This document shows positions 28,522-37,317 of a DNA stretch of 64,000 nucleotides, piece after piece (the stretch's first letter is position 1; every line of letters begins with the position of its first letter). The stretch is from Streptomyces sp. WZ-12 (GTDB lineage: Bacteria; Actinomycetota; Actinomycetes; Streptomycetales; Streptomycetaceae), in contig NZ_CP118574.1 in assembly GCF_028898845.1 (NCBI RefSeq), forward strand, positions 4,561,001-4,625,000, written 5' to 3'. The notes under the pieces were generated by a model that had not been told where the DNA came from, made no database searches, and was given only the letters and a program-made list of their open reading frames with translations. The position numbers were made by a program, and so were the translations under genes.

Positions 28522-29640
28522 ATGAGCCTGACCCTGAGGACCATCAGTCGAGAGCAGCATCTGGCATACATCCAGAGCCTGCCCGCGGCGAGCCACATGC
28601 AGGTCCCGGCCTGGGCTGACGTCAAGGCCGAGTGGCGGTCCGAGAGCCTGGGCTGGTTCGACGCGTCCGGCGAGCTGGTCGGTGCCGGTCTGGTCCTCTA
28701 CCGCCAGCTTCCCAAGATCAAGCGGTACCTCGCCTACCTTCCCGAGGGCCCGGTCATCAACTGGTACGCGCCGAACCTGGAGGACTGGCTGCAGCCGATG
28801 CTCGGCCACCTCAAGCAGCAGGGCGCCTTCTCCGTGAAGATGGGCCCGCCGGTGGTCATCCGCCGCTGGGACTCCGCCGCGATCAAGTCGGGCATCCAGA
28901 ACCCCGACGTCAAGCGGCTGCGGGACGTCGAGGCCAGCCACATCGAGGCACGCGCCTTCGAGGTCGCCGACCGGCTGCGCCGCATGGGGTGGCAGCAGGG
29001 CGAGGACGGCGGCGCCGGCTTCGGCGACGTGCAGCCCCGCTACGTCTTCCAGGTCCCGCTGAACGGCCGGCCGCTCGAAGAGGTCCACAAGGGCTTCAAC
29101 CAACTGTGGCGCCGCAACATCAAGAAGGCCGAGAAGGCCGGCGTCGAGGTCGTCCAGGGCGGCTACCAGGACCTGGAAGAGTGGCAGCGGCTCTACGAGA
29201 TCACCGCGAAGCGCGACCAGTTCCGGCCGCGCCCGCTCAGCTACTTCCAGCGCATGTGGTCCGCCCTCAACGCCGAGGACCCGAACCGCATGCGGCTCTA
29301 CTTCGCCCGCCACAACGGGGTGAACCTCTCCGCCGCGACCATGCTCGTCGTCGGCGGACACGTCTGGTACTCGTACGGCGCCTCGGACAACATCGGCCGC
29401 GAGGTGCGGCCCTCCAACGCGATGCAGTGGCGGATGCTCCAGGACGCCCACGCGCTCGGTGCCTCGGTCTACGACCTCCGCGGCATCAGCGACTCGCTGG
29501 ACGAGAACGACCACCTCTTCGGCCTGATCCAGTTCAAGGTCGGCACGGGCGGGCAGGCGGCGGAGTACCTCGGCGAGTGGGACTTCCCGCTCAACAAGCT
29601 CCTGCACAAGGCGCTCGACATCTACATGTCGCGCCGCTGA
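28522..29640 (+). CDS. femX: FemX-type lipid II aminoacyltransferase
   Basis: A 372-residue FemABX-family protein with two GNAT-like halves, recognisable by SLGWFDASGELVGAGLVLYR, LPEGPVINW, LWRRNIKKAEKAGVEVV and VWYSYGASD ... RPSNAMQWRMLQDA. These enzymes add the first amino acid of the peptidoglycan cross-bridge from aminoacyl-tRNA. In Streptomyces that is a single glycine on LL-diaminopimelate, so this is probably the glycyltransferase. The protein is cytoplasmic and acts at the membrane on lipid II. The ATG at 28522 has GGAG upstream. An alanine-racemase-fold gene follows 61 bp later. Confidence 0.93.
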   Translation: MSLTLRTISREQHLAYIQSLPAASHMQVPAWADVKAEWRSESLGWFDASGELVGAGLVLYRQLPKIKRYLAYLPEGPVINWYAPNLEDWLQPMLGHLKQQGAFSVKMGPPVVIRRWDSAAIKSGIQNPDVKRLRDVEASHIEARAFEVADRLRRMGWQQGEDGGAGFGDVQPRYVFQVPLNGRPLEEVHKGFNQLWRRNIKKAEKAGVEVVQGGYQDLEEWQRLYEITAKRDQFRPRPLSYFQRMWSALNAEDPNRMRLYFARHNGVNLSAATMLVVGGHVWYSYGASDNIGREVRPSNAMQWRMLQDAHALGASVYDLRGISDSLDENDHLFGLIQFKVGTGGQAAEYLGEWDFPLNKLLHKALDIYMSRR

Positions 29641-29701
29641 CCCCTCCTCCGTACCGTCCGTACTCCTGACACACCCCCACGAGAAAGGTTCCGGGCCGGC
29701 C

Positions 29702-30733
29702 ATGGCGCTCACCCTCTACGTCGACACCGCGCGCTGGCGGGCGCATCAGCAGAGCGTTCTCCAGCAGTTCCCCGGGCTGGTCCCGGTCTGCAAGGGCAAC
29801 GGCTACGGCTTCGGCCACGAGCGCCTCGCAGAGGAGGCCACCCGGCTCGGTTCCGACATCCTCGCGGTCGGCACGACCTACGAAGCGGCCCAGATCAAGG
29901 ACTACTTCAGCGGCGACCTGCTGGTGCTGACGCCCTTCCGGCACGGCGAGGAGCCGGTGCCGCTGCCGGACCGGGCGATCCGCTCGGTCTCCTCGGTCGA
30001 GGGCGTGGGCGGGCTGGTCGGCGCCCGTGTCGTCATCGAGGTCATGAGCAGCATGAAGCGGCACGGCGTCCAGCCGGAGGACCTGCCGAAGCTGGCCGCG
30101 GCCATCGAGGACGTCCGGCTGGAGGGCTTCGCGATCCACCTGCCGCTGGACCGCACCGACGGCTCCGACTCCGTCGACGAGGTCATCGGGTGGATGGACC
30201 GGCTGCGCGCCGCCCGCCTCCCGCTGCACACCATGTTCGTCAGCCACCTCAAGCCCGACGAACTCACCCGGCTCCAGCAGCAGTTCCCGCAGACCCGCTT
30301 CCGGGCGCGGATCGGCACCCGCCTCTGGCTCGGCGACCACGACGCCACCGAGTACCGCGGCTCGGTCCTCGACGTCACCCGCGTCGCCAAGGGCGACCGG
30401 TTCGGCTACCGCCAGCAGAAGGCGGCCTCGGACGGCTACCTCGTCGTGGTGGCCGGCGGCACCTCGCACGGCGTGGGCCTGGAGTCGCCCAAGGCGCTGC
30501 ACGGCGTGATGCCGCGTGCCAAGGGCGTGGCCCGCGCCGGCCTGGCGAGCGTCAACCGCAACCTGGCGCCGTACGTCTGGGCCGGCAAGCAGCGCTGGTT
30601 CGCCGAGCCCCCGCACATGCAGGTGTCGATCCTCTTCGTCCCGGGCGACGCCCCGGAGCCCAAGGTGGGCGAGGAGTTGGTGGCCCACCTGCGGCACACC
30701 ACCACGCAGTACGACCGCGTCGTGGACCGCTGA
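29702..30733 (+). CDS. Alanine-racemase-fold PLP protein
   Basis: A 343-residue protein with the alanine racemase N-terminal barrel. The PLP Lys is K31 in PVCKGNGYGFG. The barrel strands IEVMSSMKRHG, EGFAIHLPL and FVSHLKPDE follow, and a C-terminal beta domain begins near residue 235. It differs enough from classical Alr that its reaction is open; it might racemise an amino acid or only bind PLP. Its conserved place beside femX suggests a link to peptidoglycan precursors. The ATG at 29702 has GAAAGG upstream. It ends at a 22-bp perfect terminator stem. Confidence 0.85.
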   Translation: MALTLYVDTARWRAHQQSVLQQFPGLVPVCKGNGYGFGHERLAEEATRLGSDILAVGTTYEAAQIKDYFSGDLLVLTPFRHGEEPVPLPDRAIRSVSSVEGVGGLVGARVVIEVMSSMKRHGVQPEDLPKLAAAIEDVRLEGFAIHLPLDRTDGSDSVDEVIGWMDRLRAARLPLHTMFVSHLKPDELTRLQQQFPQTRFRARIGTRLWLGDHDATEYRGSVLDVTRVAKGDRFGYRQQKAASDGYLVVVAGGTSHGVGLESPKALHGVMPRAKGVARAGLASVNRNLAPYVWAGKQRWFAEPPHMQVSILFVPGDAPEPKVGEELVAHLRHTTTQYDRVVDR

Positions 30734-30754
30734 GCCGGCCGGCCCGCACACAAT

Positions 30755-30802
30755 GTCAGGGGCCCGGTGCCGCGGAGAGTTCCGCGGCACCGGGCCCCTG
30801 AC
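30755..30802. terminator. Bidirectional terminator (22-bp perfect stem, GAGT loop)
   Basis: 30755-30776 is the exact complement of 30781-30802 around a 4-base loop. It separates the 3' ends of the plus-strand racemase-like gene and the minus-strand glycosyltransferase gene. Confidence 0.88.
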
Positions 30803-30814
30803 GCGTTCCGCCGC

Positions 30815-32296
30815 TCAGTCCCGGGCGGCGCCCCAGCGCACCCGCGGTGCCGCCTCGAAGCGCACCGCGTGCTGCGGCTCGTGGGCCGTCCGCCCGAGCA
30901 CGAAGACATCGGGGCTGCGGTCCAGGACACCGCCCGAGGGGTCGTCGTCCCCGTCCCTACGGACCACGTCGCGCTCGGGCATCAGGATGTCCCGGACGAC
31001 CATGGCACACACATAGAGGGTGCCCAACAGGTGCAGGGCGATGGCCAGTTGGTATCCCTCGGGCGGCAGCCCCTGGTGCTTGTCACCGTTGCCGGTGTAG
31101 GCCAGGTACATCCAGATCCCCAGGAAGTACATGACCTCGCACGCCTGCCAGATCAGGAAGTCCCGCCAGCGCGGCCGGGCCAGCGCGGCCAACGGGATCA
31201 GCCACAGGACGTACTGCGGCGAGTAGACCTTGTTGGTGAGGATGAACAACGCCACGACCAGGAACGCGAGTTGGGCGAAGCGCGGTCGACGCGGGGCGTA
31301 GAGCGTCAGCAACGCGAGGGCACCGCAGCCGACGATCATCAGCAGCGTCGCGTAGAGGTTGGCGTTCTCCAGCGGGTTGCCGGTGCGCTGGGAGAGCAAC
31401 AGCCAGAGCGAGCCGAAGTCGATCGGCCGCTCCTGGCTGAAGGTGTAGAACTTCGCCCAGCCCTCCCGGATGCGGAAGCCGGAGGCATCGTGGGCGATCA
31501 TCACCGGCAGGTTCACCACCAGCCAGGAGACCACCGCGCCGAGGACGGTCCGCCCGTACGCGCGCCAGGTCCCGGCCCGCCAGCACAGCACGAGCAACGG
31601 GCCCAGCAGCAGCACCGGATAGAGCTTCGCCGCGGTCGCCAGCCCGATCAGAACGCCGGCCGCCAGCGGGCGGCTGCGCGACCACATCAGCATGCCGGCG
31701 GCGGTCAGGGCGACCGCCAACAGGTCCCAGTTGATGGTGGCGGTGAGGGCGAAGGCCGGCGCCAGGGCCACCAGCAGACCGTCCCACGGGCGCCGCCGGT
31801 GGGTTCGGGCCACGCAGACCGCGATGACGGCGGCGCAGACCATCAGCATGCCGGCATTGACCAGCCAGTAGATCTGCTCCCGGCCCTGGATCGCCCCGCC
31901 GTGCGGAGTCAGCCACGAGGCGACTTCCATGAAGAGCCCGGTCAGCACCGGGTACTCCAGGTACTGCATGTCCCCGGGCAACTTGTCGAAGTAGGGGATC
32001 AGGCCGTCGGCGAAGCCCCGGCCCGAGTAGAGGTGGGGGATGTCCGAGTAACAGGCGTGGACGTACTGGCTGGTGGCGCCGAAGAACCAGCCGCCGTTGT
32101 AGCAGGGCAGCTTCTGCACCATGCCGAGCGCGAACATGCCGAGGGCGACGAGCGCGACCACCCGTACCGGGGTCAGCCAGTGCACCCCGAGCAGGGCATG
32201 CCGGCCGATCGGCCCGCCGACCAGCTCGCTGCCGGCCGCGGCCACCTCATCCCGTTTCGTCGGCCGAACGGGCTCGTCCTGTCGCAGGCTCGTCAT
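30815..32296 (-). CDS. Polytopic glycosyltransferase (GT87/mannosyltransferase-like)
   Basis: A 493-residue integral membrane protein with about ten to twelve hydrophobic segments. Its first loop has acidic and aromatic residues (YNGGWFFGATSQYVHACYSDIPHLY), and LEYPVLTGLFM follows. That layout is like the GT-C polyprenyl-phosphate-dependent mannosyl/arabinosyl transferases (GT87 type), which act on the outer face of the membrane. The acceptor is unknown. The ATG at 32296 begins MTSLRQDEPVRPTKR, a cytoplasmic head. It lies 122 bp downstream of the class A PBP gene, beyond a terminator and two parS sites. Confidence 0.82.
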   Translation of the reverse strand: MTSLRQDEPVRPTKRDEVAAAGSELVGGPIGRHALLGVHWLTPVRVVALVALGMFALGMVQKLPCYNGGWFFGATSQYVHACYSDIPHLYSGRGFADGLIPYFDKLPGDMQYLEYPVLTGLFMEVASWLTPHGGAIQGREQIYWLVNAGMLMVCAAVIAVCVARTHRRRPWDGLLVALAPAFALTATINWDLLAVALTAAGMLMWSRSRPLAAGVLIGLATAAKLYPVLLLGPLLVLCWRAGTWRAYGRTVLGAVVSWLVVNLPVMIAHDASGFRIREGWAKFYTFSQERPIDFGSLWLLLSQRTGNPLENANLYATLLMIVGCGALALLTLYAPRRPRFAQLAFLVVALFILTNKVYSPQYVLWLIPLAALARPRWRDFLIWQACEVMYFLGIWMYLAYTGNGDKHQGLPPEGYQLAIALHLLGTLYVCAMVVRDILMPERDVVRRDGDDDPSGGVLDRSPDVFVLGRTAHEPQHAVRFEAAPRVRWGAARD

Positions 32297-32331
32297 GGCC
32301 CCATCCTGCCGTACGCACCGGGGACGAACGC

Positions 32332-32373
32332 GACGAAGCCCCCACCCGGTCGCGCCGGGTCGGGGGCTTCGTC
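32332..32373 (-). terminator. Terminator downstream of the class A PBP gene
   Basis: GACGAAGCCCCC (32332-32343) pairs with GGGGGCTTCGTC (32362-32373), and ACCCGG pairs with CCGGGT inside. The hairpin lies 46 bp past the PBP stop on the minus strand. Confidence 0.78.
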
Positions 32374-32380
32374 GAGCCAT

Positions 32381-32394
32381 GTTTCACGTGAAAC
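32381..32394. other. parS site (perfect)
   Basis: Perfect GTTTCACGTGAAAC, 22 bp from the next site, just downstream of the PBP gene. Confidence 0.95.
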
Positions 32395-32402
32395 GCGTCA
32401 AC

Positions 32403-32416
32403 GTTTCACGTGAAAC
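32403..32416. other. parS site (perfect)
   Basis: Perfect GTTTCACGTGAAAC, ending 2 bp before the PBP stop codon (32419-32421). Confidence 0.95.
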
Positions 32417-32418
32417 GG

Positions 32419-35070
32419 TCAGCCCGTCTCACCTCCGGTGGGCCCGCCGAAGATGCCTCCGCCGGTGCTCCCACCGCTGGTCGGGTCGGGTGTGCCGGGA
32501 GACGTCCCGCCGGTGTCACCACCGGGTCCGCCCGGGCCGCCGCCGGTGGTCCCGGCGTTGCTTCCGTGGTCCTTGCAGTGCAGGTCCCAGGGCGAGCAGC
32601 TCTTGGTCGGCGTCGGGCTGCCGCTGCCCGTCGGGGTGGCGGTCTGGCTGGGCGTGGCACTCGGGCTCGGCGACTGCGTGATGCTCGGCGTGGGCGTCGG
32701 CGTGGGGGAGGGCATGCCGGGCTCGTTGATGACCTGCCCGATCGGCTGGGCCTCCGGGAACGGCTGCGGAGTCATGCCGGACATCGCCTGCATCATGTAC
32801 TGCGTCCACACCTCGGTCGGCAGCGCACCACCGTGGATCGAGTCGAAGCCACCGACGCCGTTCATCGACAACTGGCGCGGGTTCTGGGCGTCCTCGCGGA
32901 ACATGGCGATGGCGGTCGACAACTGCTTGGTGTAGCCGACGAACCAGGCCGACTTGTTCTCGTCCGTGGTACCCGTCTTGCCCGCGGCCGGCATGCCGAG
33001 CTTCAGGGCGTTCTTGCCGGTGCCGTTCTTGATCACGTTCTGCAGCACGTCGGTGACGTTGTTGGCGATGTTCGCGTCGATCGCATTCGCCTTAGGAGTC
33101 GGCTTGTCGAAGCCCGGCAGCTCCTTGCCCTCGGAGACCACCTTGGTCACCGAGTAGGGCTCCGCCTGCGTACCGGAGGCGGCGAAGGTGGCATAGGCGT
33201 CCGCCATGCGGATCGCGCTCGGCGTCGAAGTACCCAGTGCGAACGACGGGTTGAGGTTCTTGTCGAAGCTGGACTTCGAGATGCCGGCGGCCTCCGCCAT
33301 GGACCGCACCTTGTCCATGCCGACGTCCATGCCGAGTTGGACGAACGGGGTGTTGACCGACTGCTCCATCGCCTTGCGCAAGGAGATGTAGCCCCAGGGG
33401 TAGTTGCTCTCGTTCACCTGGTAGAAGGGCGAACCGTCCTTCTTCAACACGTACGAGCCGTCCGCGTTCTTCACCTTGAGGTGGTCGTCGCCGTTGTACT
33501 TGCTGTCCGGCGAGAGCGGCTGACTGCTCCCGGCCTTCCCGTACTTCATCGCCGCGGAGAGGACGAACGGCTTCCAGGTCGAGCCGACCGGCACGCCGAA
33601 GGTGTCGGCGTTGTTGCTGAAGTGCCCCTTGTCGTAGCCCTCGCCGCCGTACAGGGCCACGATCCGGCCGTCACCCGGCACCACCGAAGCGCCGCCGAAC
33701 TGAACGTACTTGTCCTTGTCCGGCCGCTTCTTCGGGTCGATGTAGCGGTCGTTGACCTTGTTCACCGCGGCGGCGAGTTCCTTGGTCTTCTTCTCGTCGA
33801 AGGTCGTCTGGACCGTGTAGCCGCCCTTGTCGAAGCGCGCCTCGCTGATGTCCGAGTTCTTGAGGACGTACTTCTTGGCGACGTCGATCAGGTAGCCGAC
33901 CTGACCGCCCTTGCTCGCCACCGGCCTCGGCTTCTGCGGGGCGGGGAAGCCCTTGGCCTTGTACTTGGCCTCGTCGGCCTGCGACAGGTGGCCGTTGGCG
34001 ACCATGCGGTCGAGGATCCAGGCCCAACGCTCCTTGGCCCGCGCGGTGTTCGCGGCCGGCGTGGCGCTCGCGCCGATGCCGCCCGCGGGGTCGTAGAGGT
34101 TGGCGCCCTTGAGCAGGGAGGCCAGGAAGGCACTCTCGCTCGGGTCCAGCTTGGCGGCGTCCTTGCCGTAGTAAGCCTGTGCCGCGGCCTGGATCCCGTA
34201 GGCACCGCGGCCGAAGTAGCTGGTGTTCAGGTAGCCCTGGAGGATCTCCGGCTTGCCCTGCTTCCAGCCGACCTTGATCGAGATGAACAGTTCCTTGAAC
34301 TTCCGGTCCAGGGTCTGTTCCTGACTCAGCATCGCGTTCTTGACGTACTGCTGAGTGATGGTCGAACCACCCTGGGTGTCACCACCCCGGGCCATGTTGA
34401 CCAGGGCCCGGAGGATGCCCATGGGGTCGACGCCGTGGTCGGTCTCGAAGGAGGCGTTCTCCGCGGAGATCACGGCGTACTGCATCGACTTCGGGATCTC
34501 GGCGATGCCGACCACCTGGCGGTTGGTCTCGCCGTCGCGTGCCATGACCTTGCCGTTGGACCAAAGGTAGACGTTGTTCTGCGACTTGGCGGCCTGGTTC
34601 ACGTTGGGCACCTGCACCATCGCGAGCCCGACACCGGCCGCGCCGACGACCAGGGCGGCGGTCCCGACGCAGATGCTCGCCACCTGTTTCCAGGACGGCA
34701 TCCACCGTCGCCAACCGGTGTGGTTGGCCCGCGGGTAGTCAATGAAGCGCTTCTTGGGCGGCTTTCCGCCGCCACGGCCTCGCCCACGACCCCCTTCACC
34801 GCCACCGCCGCCACCACCGCGGCGACCGCCGCCCTGGCCGACGCCACCACCGGACGCCATGGCTGCGGAGTCGAACGCCTTGCGCCGGCCGCCCCGTTGG
34901 GCGGCCCGACGGGCCTCGGCGCGGCCACCCGGCCGGGGTTGGGGCGGCGGAGGGGTGGCATCAGCGCCGCGCGGCGGAACAGCGCGGCGTCCGGAAGACT
35001 GTGCGGCGCGTCTGGCAGCGGCACGCCCGCCACCTTGCGGCTGGGGTGGTTTGCGACGGTGCTCGCTCAT
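32419..35070 (-). CDS. Class A penicillin-binding protein (transglycosylase/transpeptidase)
   Basis: An 883-residue bifunctional PBP. The first 110 residues are basic and Gly/Arg-rich (cytoplasmic), followed by a TM anchor at about 130-152. The GT51 domain starts near 190 with AENASFETDHGVDP (E204) and GGSTITQQYVKN. The transpeptidase domain has S-x-x-K in GSTWKPF, S-x-N in SVNTPF and K-T-G in GKTGTTDENKSAWFVGY. The C-terminal tail is rich in Pro, Thr, Gly and Ser. It polymerises and crosslinks peptidoglycan outside the membrane. The start at 35070 (MSEHRRKP) follows GAGGAG. All catalytic residues are present. Confidence 0.95.
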   Translation of the reverse strand: MSEHRRKPPQPQGGGRAAARRAAQSSGRRAVPPRGADATPPPPQPRPGGRAEARRAAQRGGRRKAFDSAAMASGGGVGQGGGRRGGGGGGGEGGRGRGRGGGKPPKKRFIDYPRANHTGWRRWMPSWKQVASICVGTAALVVGAAGVGLAMVQVPNVNQAAKSQNNVYLWSNGKVMARDGETNRQVVGIAEIPKSMQYAVISAENASFETDHGVDPMGILRALVNMARGGDTQGGSTITQQYVKNAMLSQEQTLDRKFKELFISIKVGWKQGKPEILQGYLNTSYFGRGAYGIQAAAQAYYGKDAAKLDPSESAFLASLLKGANLYDPAGGIGASATPAANTARAKERWAWILDRMVANGHLSQADEAKYKAKGFPAPQKPRPVASKGGQVGYLIDVAKKYVLKNSDISEARFDKGGYTVQTTFDEKKTKELAAAVNKVNDRYIDPKKRPDKDKYVQFGGASVVPGDGRIVALYGGEGYDKGHFSNNADTFGVPVGSTWKPFVLSAAMKYGKAGSSQPLSPDSKYNGDDHLKVKNADGSYVLKKDGSPFYQVNESNYPWGYISLRKAMEQSVNTPFVQLGMDVGMDKVRSMAEAAGISKSSFDKNLNPSFALGTSTPSAIRMADAYATFAASGTQAEPYSVTKVVSEGKELPGFDKPTPKANAIDANIANNVTDVLQNVIKNGTGKNALKLGMPAAGKTGTTDENKSAWFVGYTKQLSTAIAMFREDAQNPRQLSMNGVGGFDSIHGGALPTEVWTQYMMQAMSGMTPQPFPEAQPIGQVINEPGMPSPTPTPTPSITQSPSPSATPSQTATPTGSGSPTPTKSCSPWDLHCKDHGSNAGTTGGGPGGPGGDTGGTSPGTPDPTSGGSTGGGIFGGPTGGETG

Positions 35071-35431
35071 GGAACGAATACTCCTCGGACAGGCGCGCTC
35101 TCTCGTCGCCTGAAGGCGGCAGTTGGCTTCAGGTCCCCCCAGTGCACGGCCCGTTCCTGACGCGCGGGCCGCACTACACCGAGGTCAGGGACGTCACGTA
35201 TAGGCCCACGGTTCCCGGCAGTCTGCATGCCGCACAGACTACGCACGGCCAAAACCTGCCCAGCGTTGAAATTCACTCCAAAACAGTCAGGTTGCGTCGC
35301 ACGAATAAGTGATGTGACGCCGTTCACCGTCCGCCCTCTTGTTCCGCTCAGGGCACCGATCTATCGTCTGGATGTATCGACTCGATACATCAGATCGAGA
35401 TAAAGACCGCACAGGGCCTAGGAGGCGGAGG
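35071..35431. other. Divergent promoter region, PBP gene and padR
   Basis: A 361-bp gap. The PBP ribosome site (GAGGAG, minus strand) is at its left end. AT-richer sequence at 35255-35315 could carry the PBP promoter. The right part holds the perfect 10-1-10 palindrome at 35371-35391 before the PadR gene. No gene is supported. Confidence 0.6.
35371..35391. promoter_or_regulatory. Perfect palindrome, probable PadR operator
   Basis: Arms GATGTATCGA (35371-35380) and TCGATACATC (35382-35391) flank one C. It lies 41 bp before the padR start. It contains the ATGTAT ... ATACAT core typical of PadR-family operators, so autoregulation is likely. Confidence 0.75.
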
Positions 35432-36103
35432 ATGAGCAGGCGTTCCGGCATCCTCGAATTCGCCGTCCTCGGTCTGCTCCGGGAATCCCCGATGCACGGT
35501 TACGAACTGCGCAAGCGGCTCAACACCTCGCTCGGGGTCTTCCGCGCCTTCAGCTACGGCACGCTCTACCCCTGCCTCAAGTCGCTGGTCACGAACGGCT
35601 GGCTCGTCGAGGAAACGGGTGGCGCCCCGGAGGGCGTTCCCGCCACGGCACTCACCGGACGCCGGGCAAAGATCGTCTACCGGTTGACCCCGGCGGGCAA
35701 AGAGCACTTCGAGGAACTGCTCAGCCACTCCGGGCCGGACGCCTGGGAGGACGAACACTTCGGTGTCCGCTTCGCGTTCTTCGGCCAGACGTCGCGGGAC
35801 GTGCGGATGCGCGTGCTGGAAGGCCGCCGCAGCCGGCTGGAGGAGCGCCTGGAGAAGATGCGCACCTCCCTGGCCAGGACCCGCGAGCGACTGGACGACT
35901 ACACCCTCGAACTGCAGCGGCACGGCATGGAGTCCGTGGAGCGCGAGGTCCGTTGGCTCAACGAGCTCATCGAGAGCGAGCGCACCGGGCGCGAACAGCG
36001 CGCACCGGAGGACTCCACAGCGCAGGACAAGAACAACCAGTCAGGAGACACGGGCGGCCTGCCCCGGCACCGGGGTGGTTCCCGGCCGGACCCGTCCGAA
36101 TGA
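35432..36103 (+). CDS. PadR-family transcriptional regulator
   Basis: A 223-residue PadR protein. The winged HTH spans about residues 6-90 ([29 protein letters not shown] ... [18 protein letters not shown]). A C-terminal helical dimer domain (about 110-190) follows, then an acidic tail. The ATG at 35432 follows GGAGG at 35421-35425. It lies 59 bp before ino1 on the same strand, so it probably heads an operon with the inositol phosphate synthase gene and may control it. A perfect operator-like palindrome lies upstream. Confidence 0.93.
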   Translation: MSRRSGILEFAVLGLLRESPMHGYELRKRLNTSLGVFRAFSYGTLYPCLKSLVTNGWLVEETGGAPEGVPATALTGRRAKIVYRLTPAGKEHFEELLSHSGPDAWEDEHFGVRFAFFGQTSRDVRMRVLEGRRSRLEERLEKMRTSLARTRERLDDYTLELQRHGMESVEREVRWLNELIESERTGREQRAPEDSTAQDKNNQSGDTGGLPRHRGGSRPDPSE

Positions 36104-36162
36104 CACCACCACATGAGGCCCTGCCCTACAGGTCCTCATCGAGATCACAGGGAGCAACCGGA

Positions 36163-37245
36163 ATGGGTTCGGTTCGCGTAGCCATTGTCGGCGTGGGCAA
36201 CTGCGCCGCCTCGCTGGTACAGGGCGTCGAGTACTACAAGGACACCGACCCGGACAGCCGCGTGCCCGGCCTCATGCACGTGCAGTTCGGCGAATACCAC
36301 GTCCGCGACGTCGAGTTCGTGGCCGCCTTCGACGTTGACGCCAAGAAGGTCGGCCTCGACCTCTCCGACGCCATCGGCGCCAGCGAGAACAACACCGTCA
36401 AGATCTGCGACGTGCCGAACACCGGTGTCCAGGTCCAGCGCGGCCACACCCTCGACGGCCTGGGCAAGTACTACCGCGAGACGATCGAGGAGTCCGCCGA
36501 GGCCCCGGTCGACATCGTCCGAGTGCTCAAGGACCGGCAGGTCGACGTCCTGGTCTGCTACCTCCCCGTCGGCTCCGAGGACGCGGCGAAGTACTACGCG
36601 CAGTGCGCCATCGACGCCAAGGTCGCCTTCGTCAACGCCCTCCCGGTCTTCATCGCCGGCACCAAGGAGTGGGCGGACAAGTTCACCGAGGCCGGCGTGC
36701 CGATCGTCGGTGACGACATCAAGTCCCAGGTCGGCGCCACCATTACGCACCGCGTGCTGGCCAAGCTCTTCGAGGACCGGGGTGTCGTCCTGGACCGCAC
36801 GATGCAGCTCAACGTCGGCGGCAACATGGACTTCAAGAACATGCTGGAGCGCGAGCGCCTGGAGTCCAAGAAGATCTCCAAGACGCAGGCGGTCACCTCC
36901 CAGATCCCCGACCGCGAACTGGGCGAGAAGAACGTCCACATCGGCCCGTCCGACTACGTGGCCTGGCTGGACGACCGCAAGTGGGCCTACGTCCGCCTTG
37001 AGGGCCGCGCCTTCGGCGACGTCCCGCTGAACCTCGAATACAAGCTGGAGGTCTGGGACTCCCCGAACTCCGCCGGCGTCATCATCGACGCGGTGCGTGC
37101 CGCCAAGATCGCCAAGGACCGGGGCATCGGCGGCCCGATCCTCTCCGCCTCCTCCTACTTCATGAAGTCGCCGCCGGTGCAGTACTTCGACGACGAGGCG
37201 CGGGAGAACGTCGAGAAGTTCATCCGCGGTGAGGTCGAGCGCTAA
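36163..37245 (+). CDS. ino1: myo-Inositol-1-phosphate synthase
   Basis: This 360-residue NAD-dependent enzyme converts glucose-6-phosphate to 1L-myo-inositol-1-phosphate. In actinobacteria the product feeds mycothiol and phosphatidylinositol. The dinucleotide motif is [20 protein letters not shown] at residues 5-24. Other family marks are [38 protein letters not shown] and [17 protein letters not shown]. Length and motifs match the actinobacterial type. The ATG at 36163 follows GGGAG. It is followed by a terminator 16 bp after the stop. Confidence 0.97.
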   Translation: MGSVRVAIVGVGNCAASLVQGVEYYKDTDPDSRVPGLMHVQFGEYHVRDVEFVAAFDVDAKKVGLDLSDAIGASENNTVKICDVPNTGVQVQRGHTLDGLGKYYRETIEESAEAPVDIVRVLKDRQVDVLVCYLPVGSEDAAKYYAQCAIDAKVAFVNALPVFIAGTKEWADKFTEAGVPIVGDDIKSQVGATITHRVLAKLFEDRGVVLDRTMQLNVGGNMDFKNMLERERLESKKISKTQAVTSQIPDRELGEKNVHIGPSDYVAWLDDRKWAYVRLEGRAFGDVPLNLEYKLEVWDSPNSAGVIIDAVRAAKIAKDRGIGGPILSASSYFMKSPPVQYFDDEARENVEKFIRGEVER

Positions 37246-37260
37246 GCGCTCCCCCTCTCA

Positions 37261-37297
37261 CCGCCGGCCTCCGGTTATTCCTCCCGGAGGCCGGCGG
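37261..37297 (+). terminator. Terminator of the padR-ino1 operon
   Basis: CCGCCGGCCTCCGG (37261-37274) pairs perfectly with 37284-37297 around a 9-base AT-rich loop, 16 bp after the ino1 stop. Confidence 0.82.
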
Positions 37298-37317
37298 GCT
37301 GTGTGAGGCTGTGCCTC

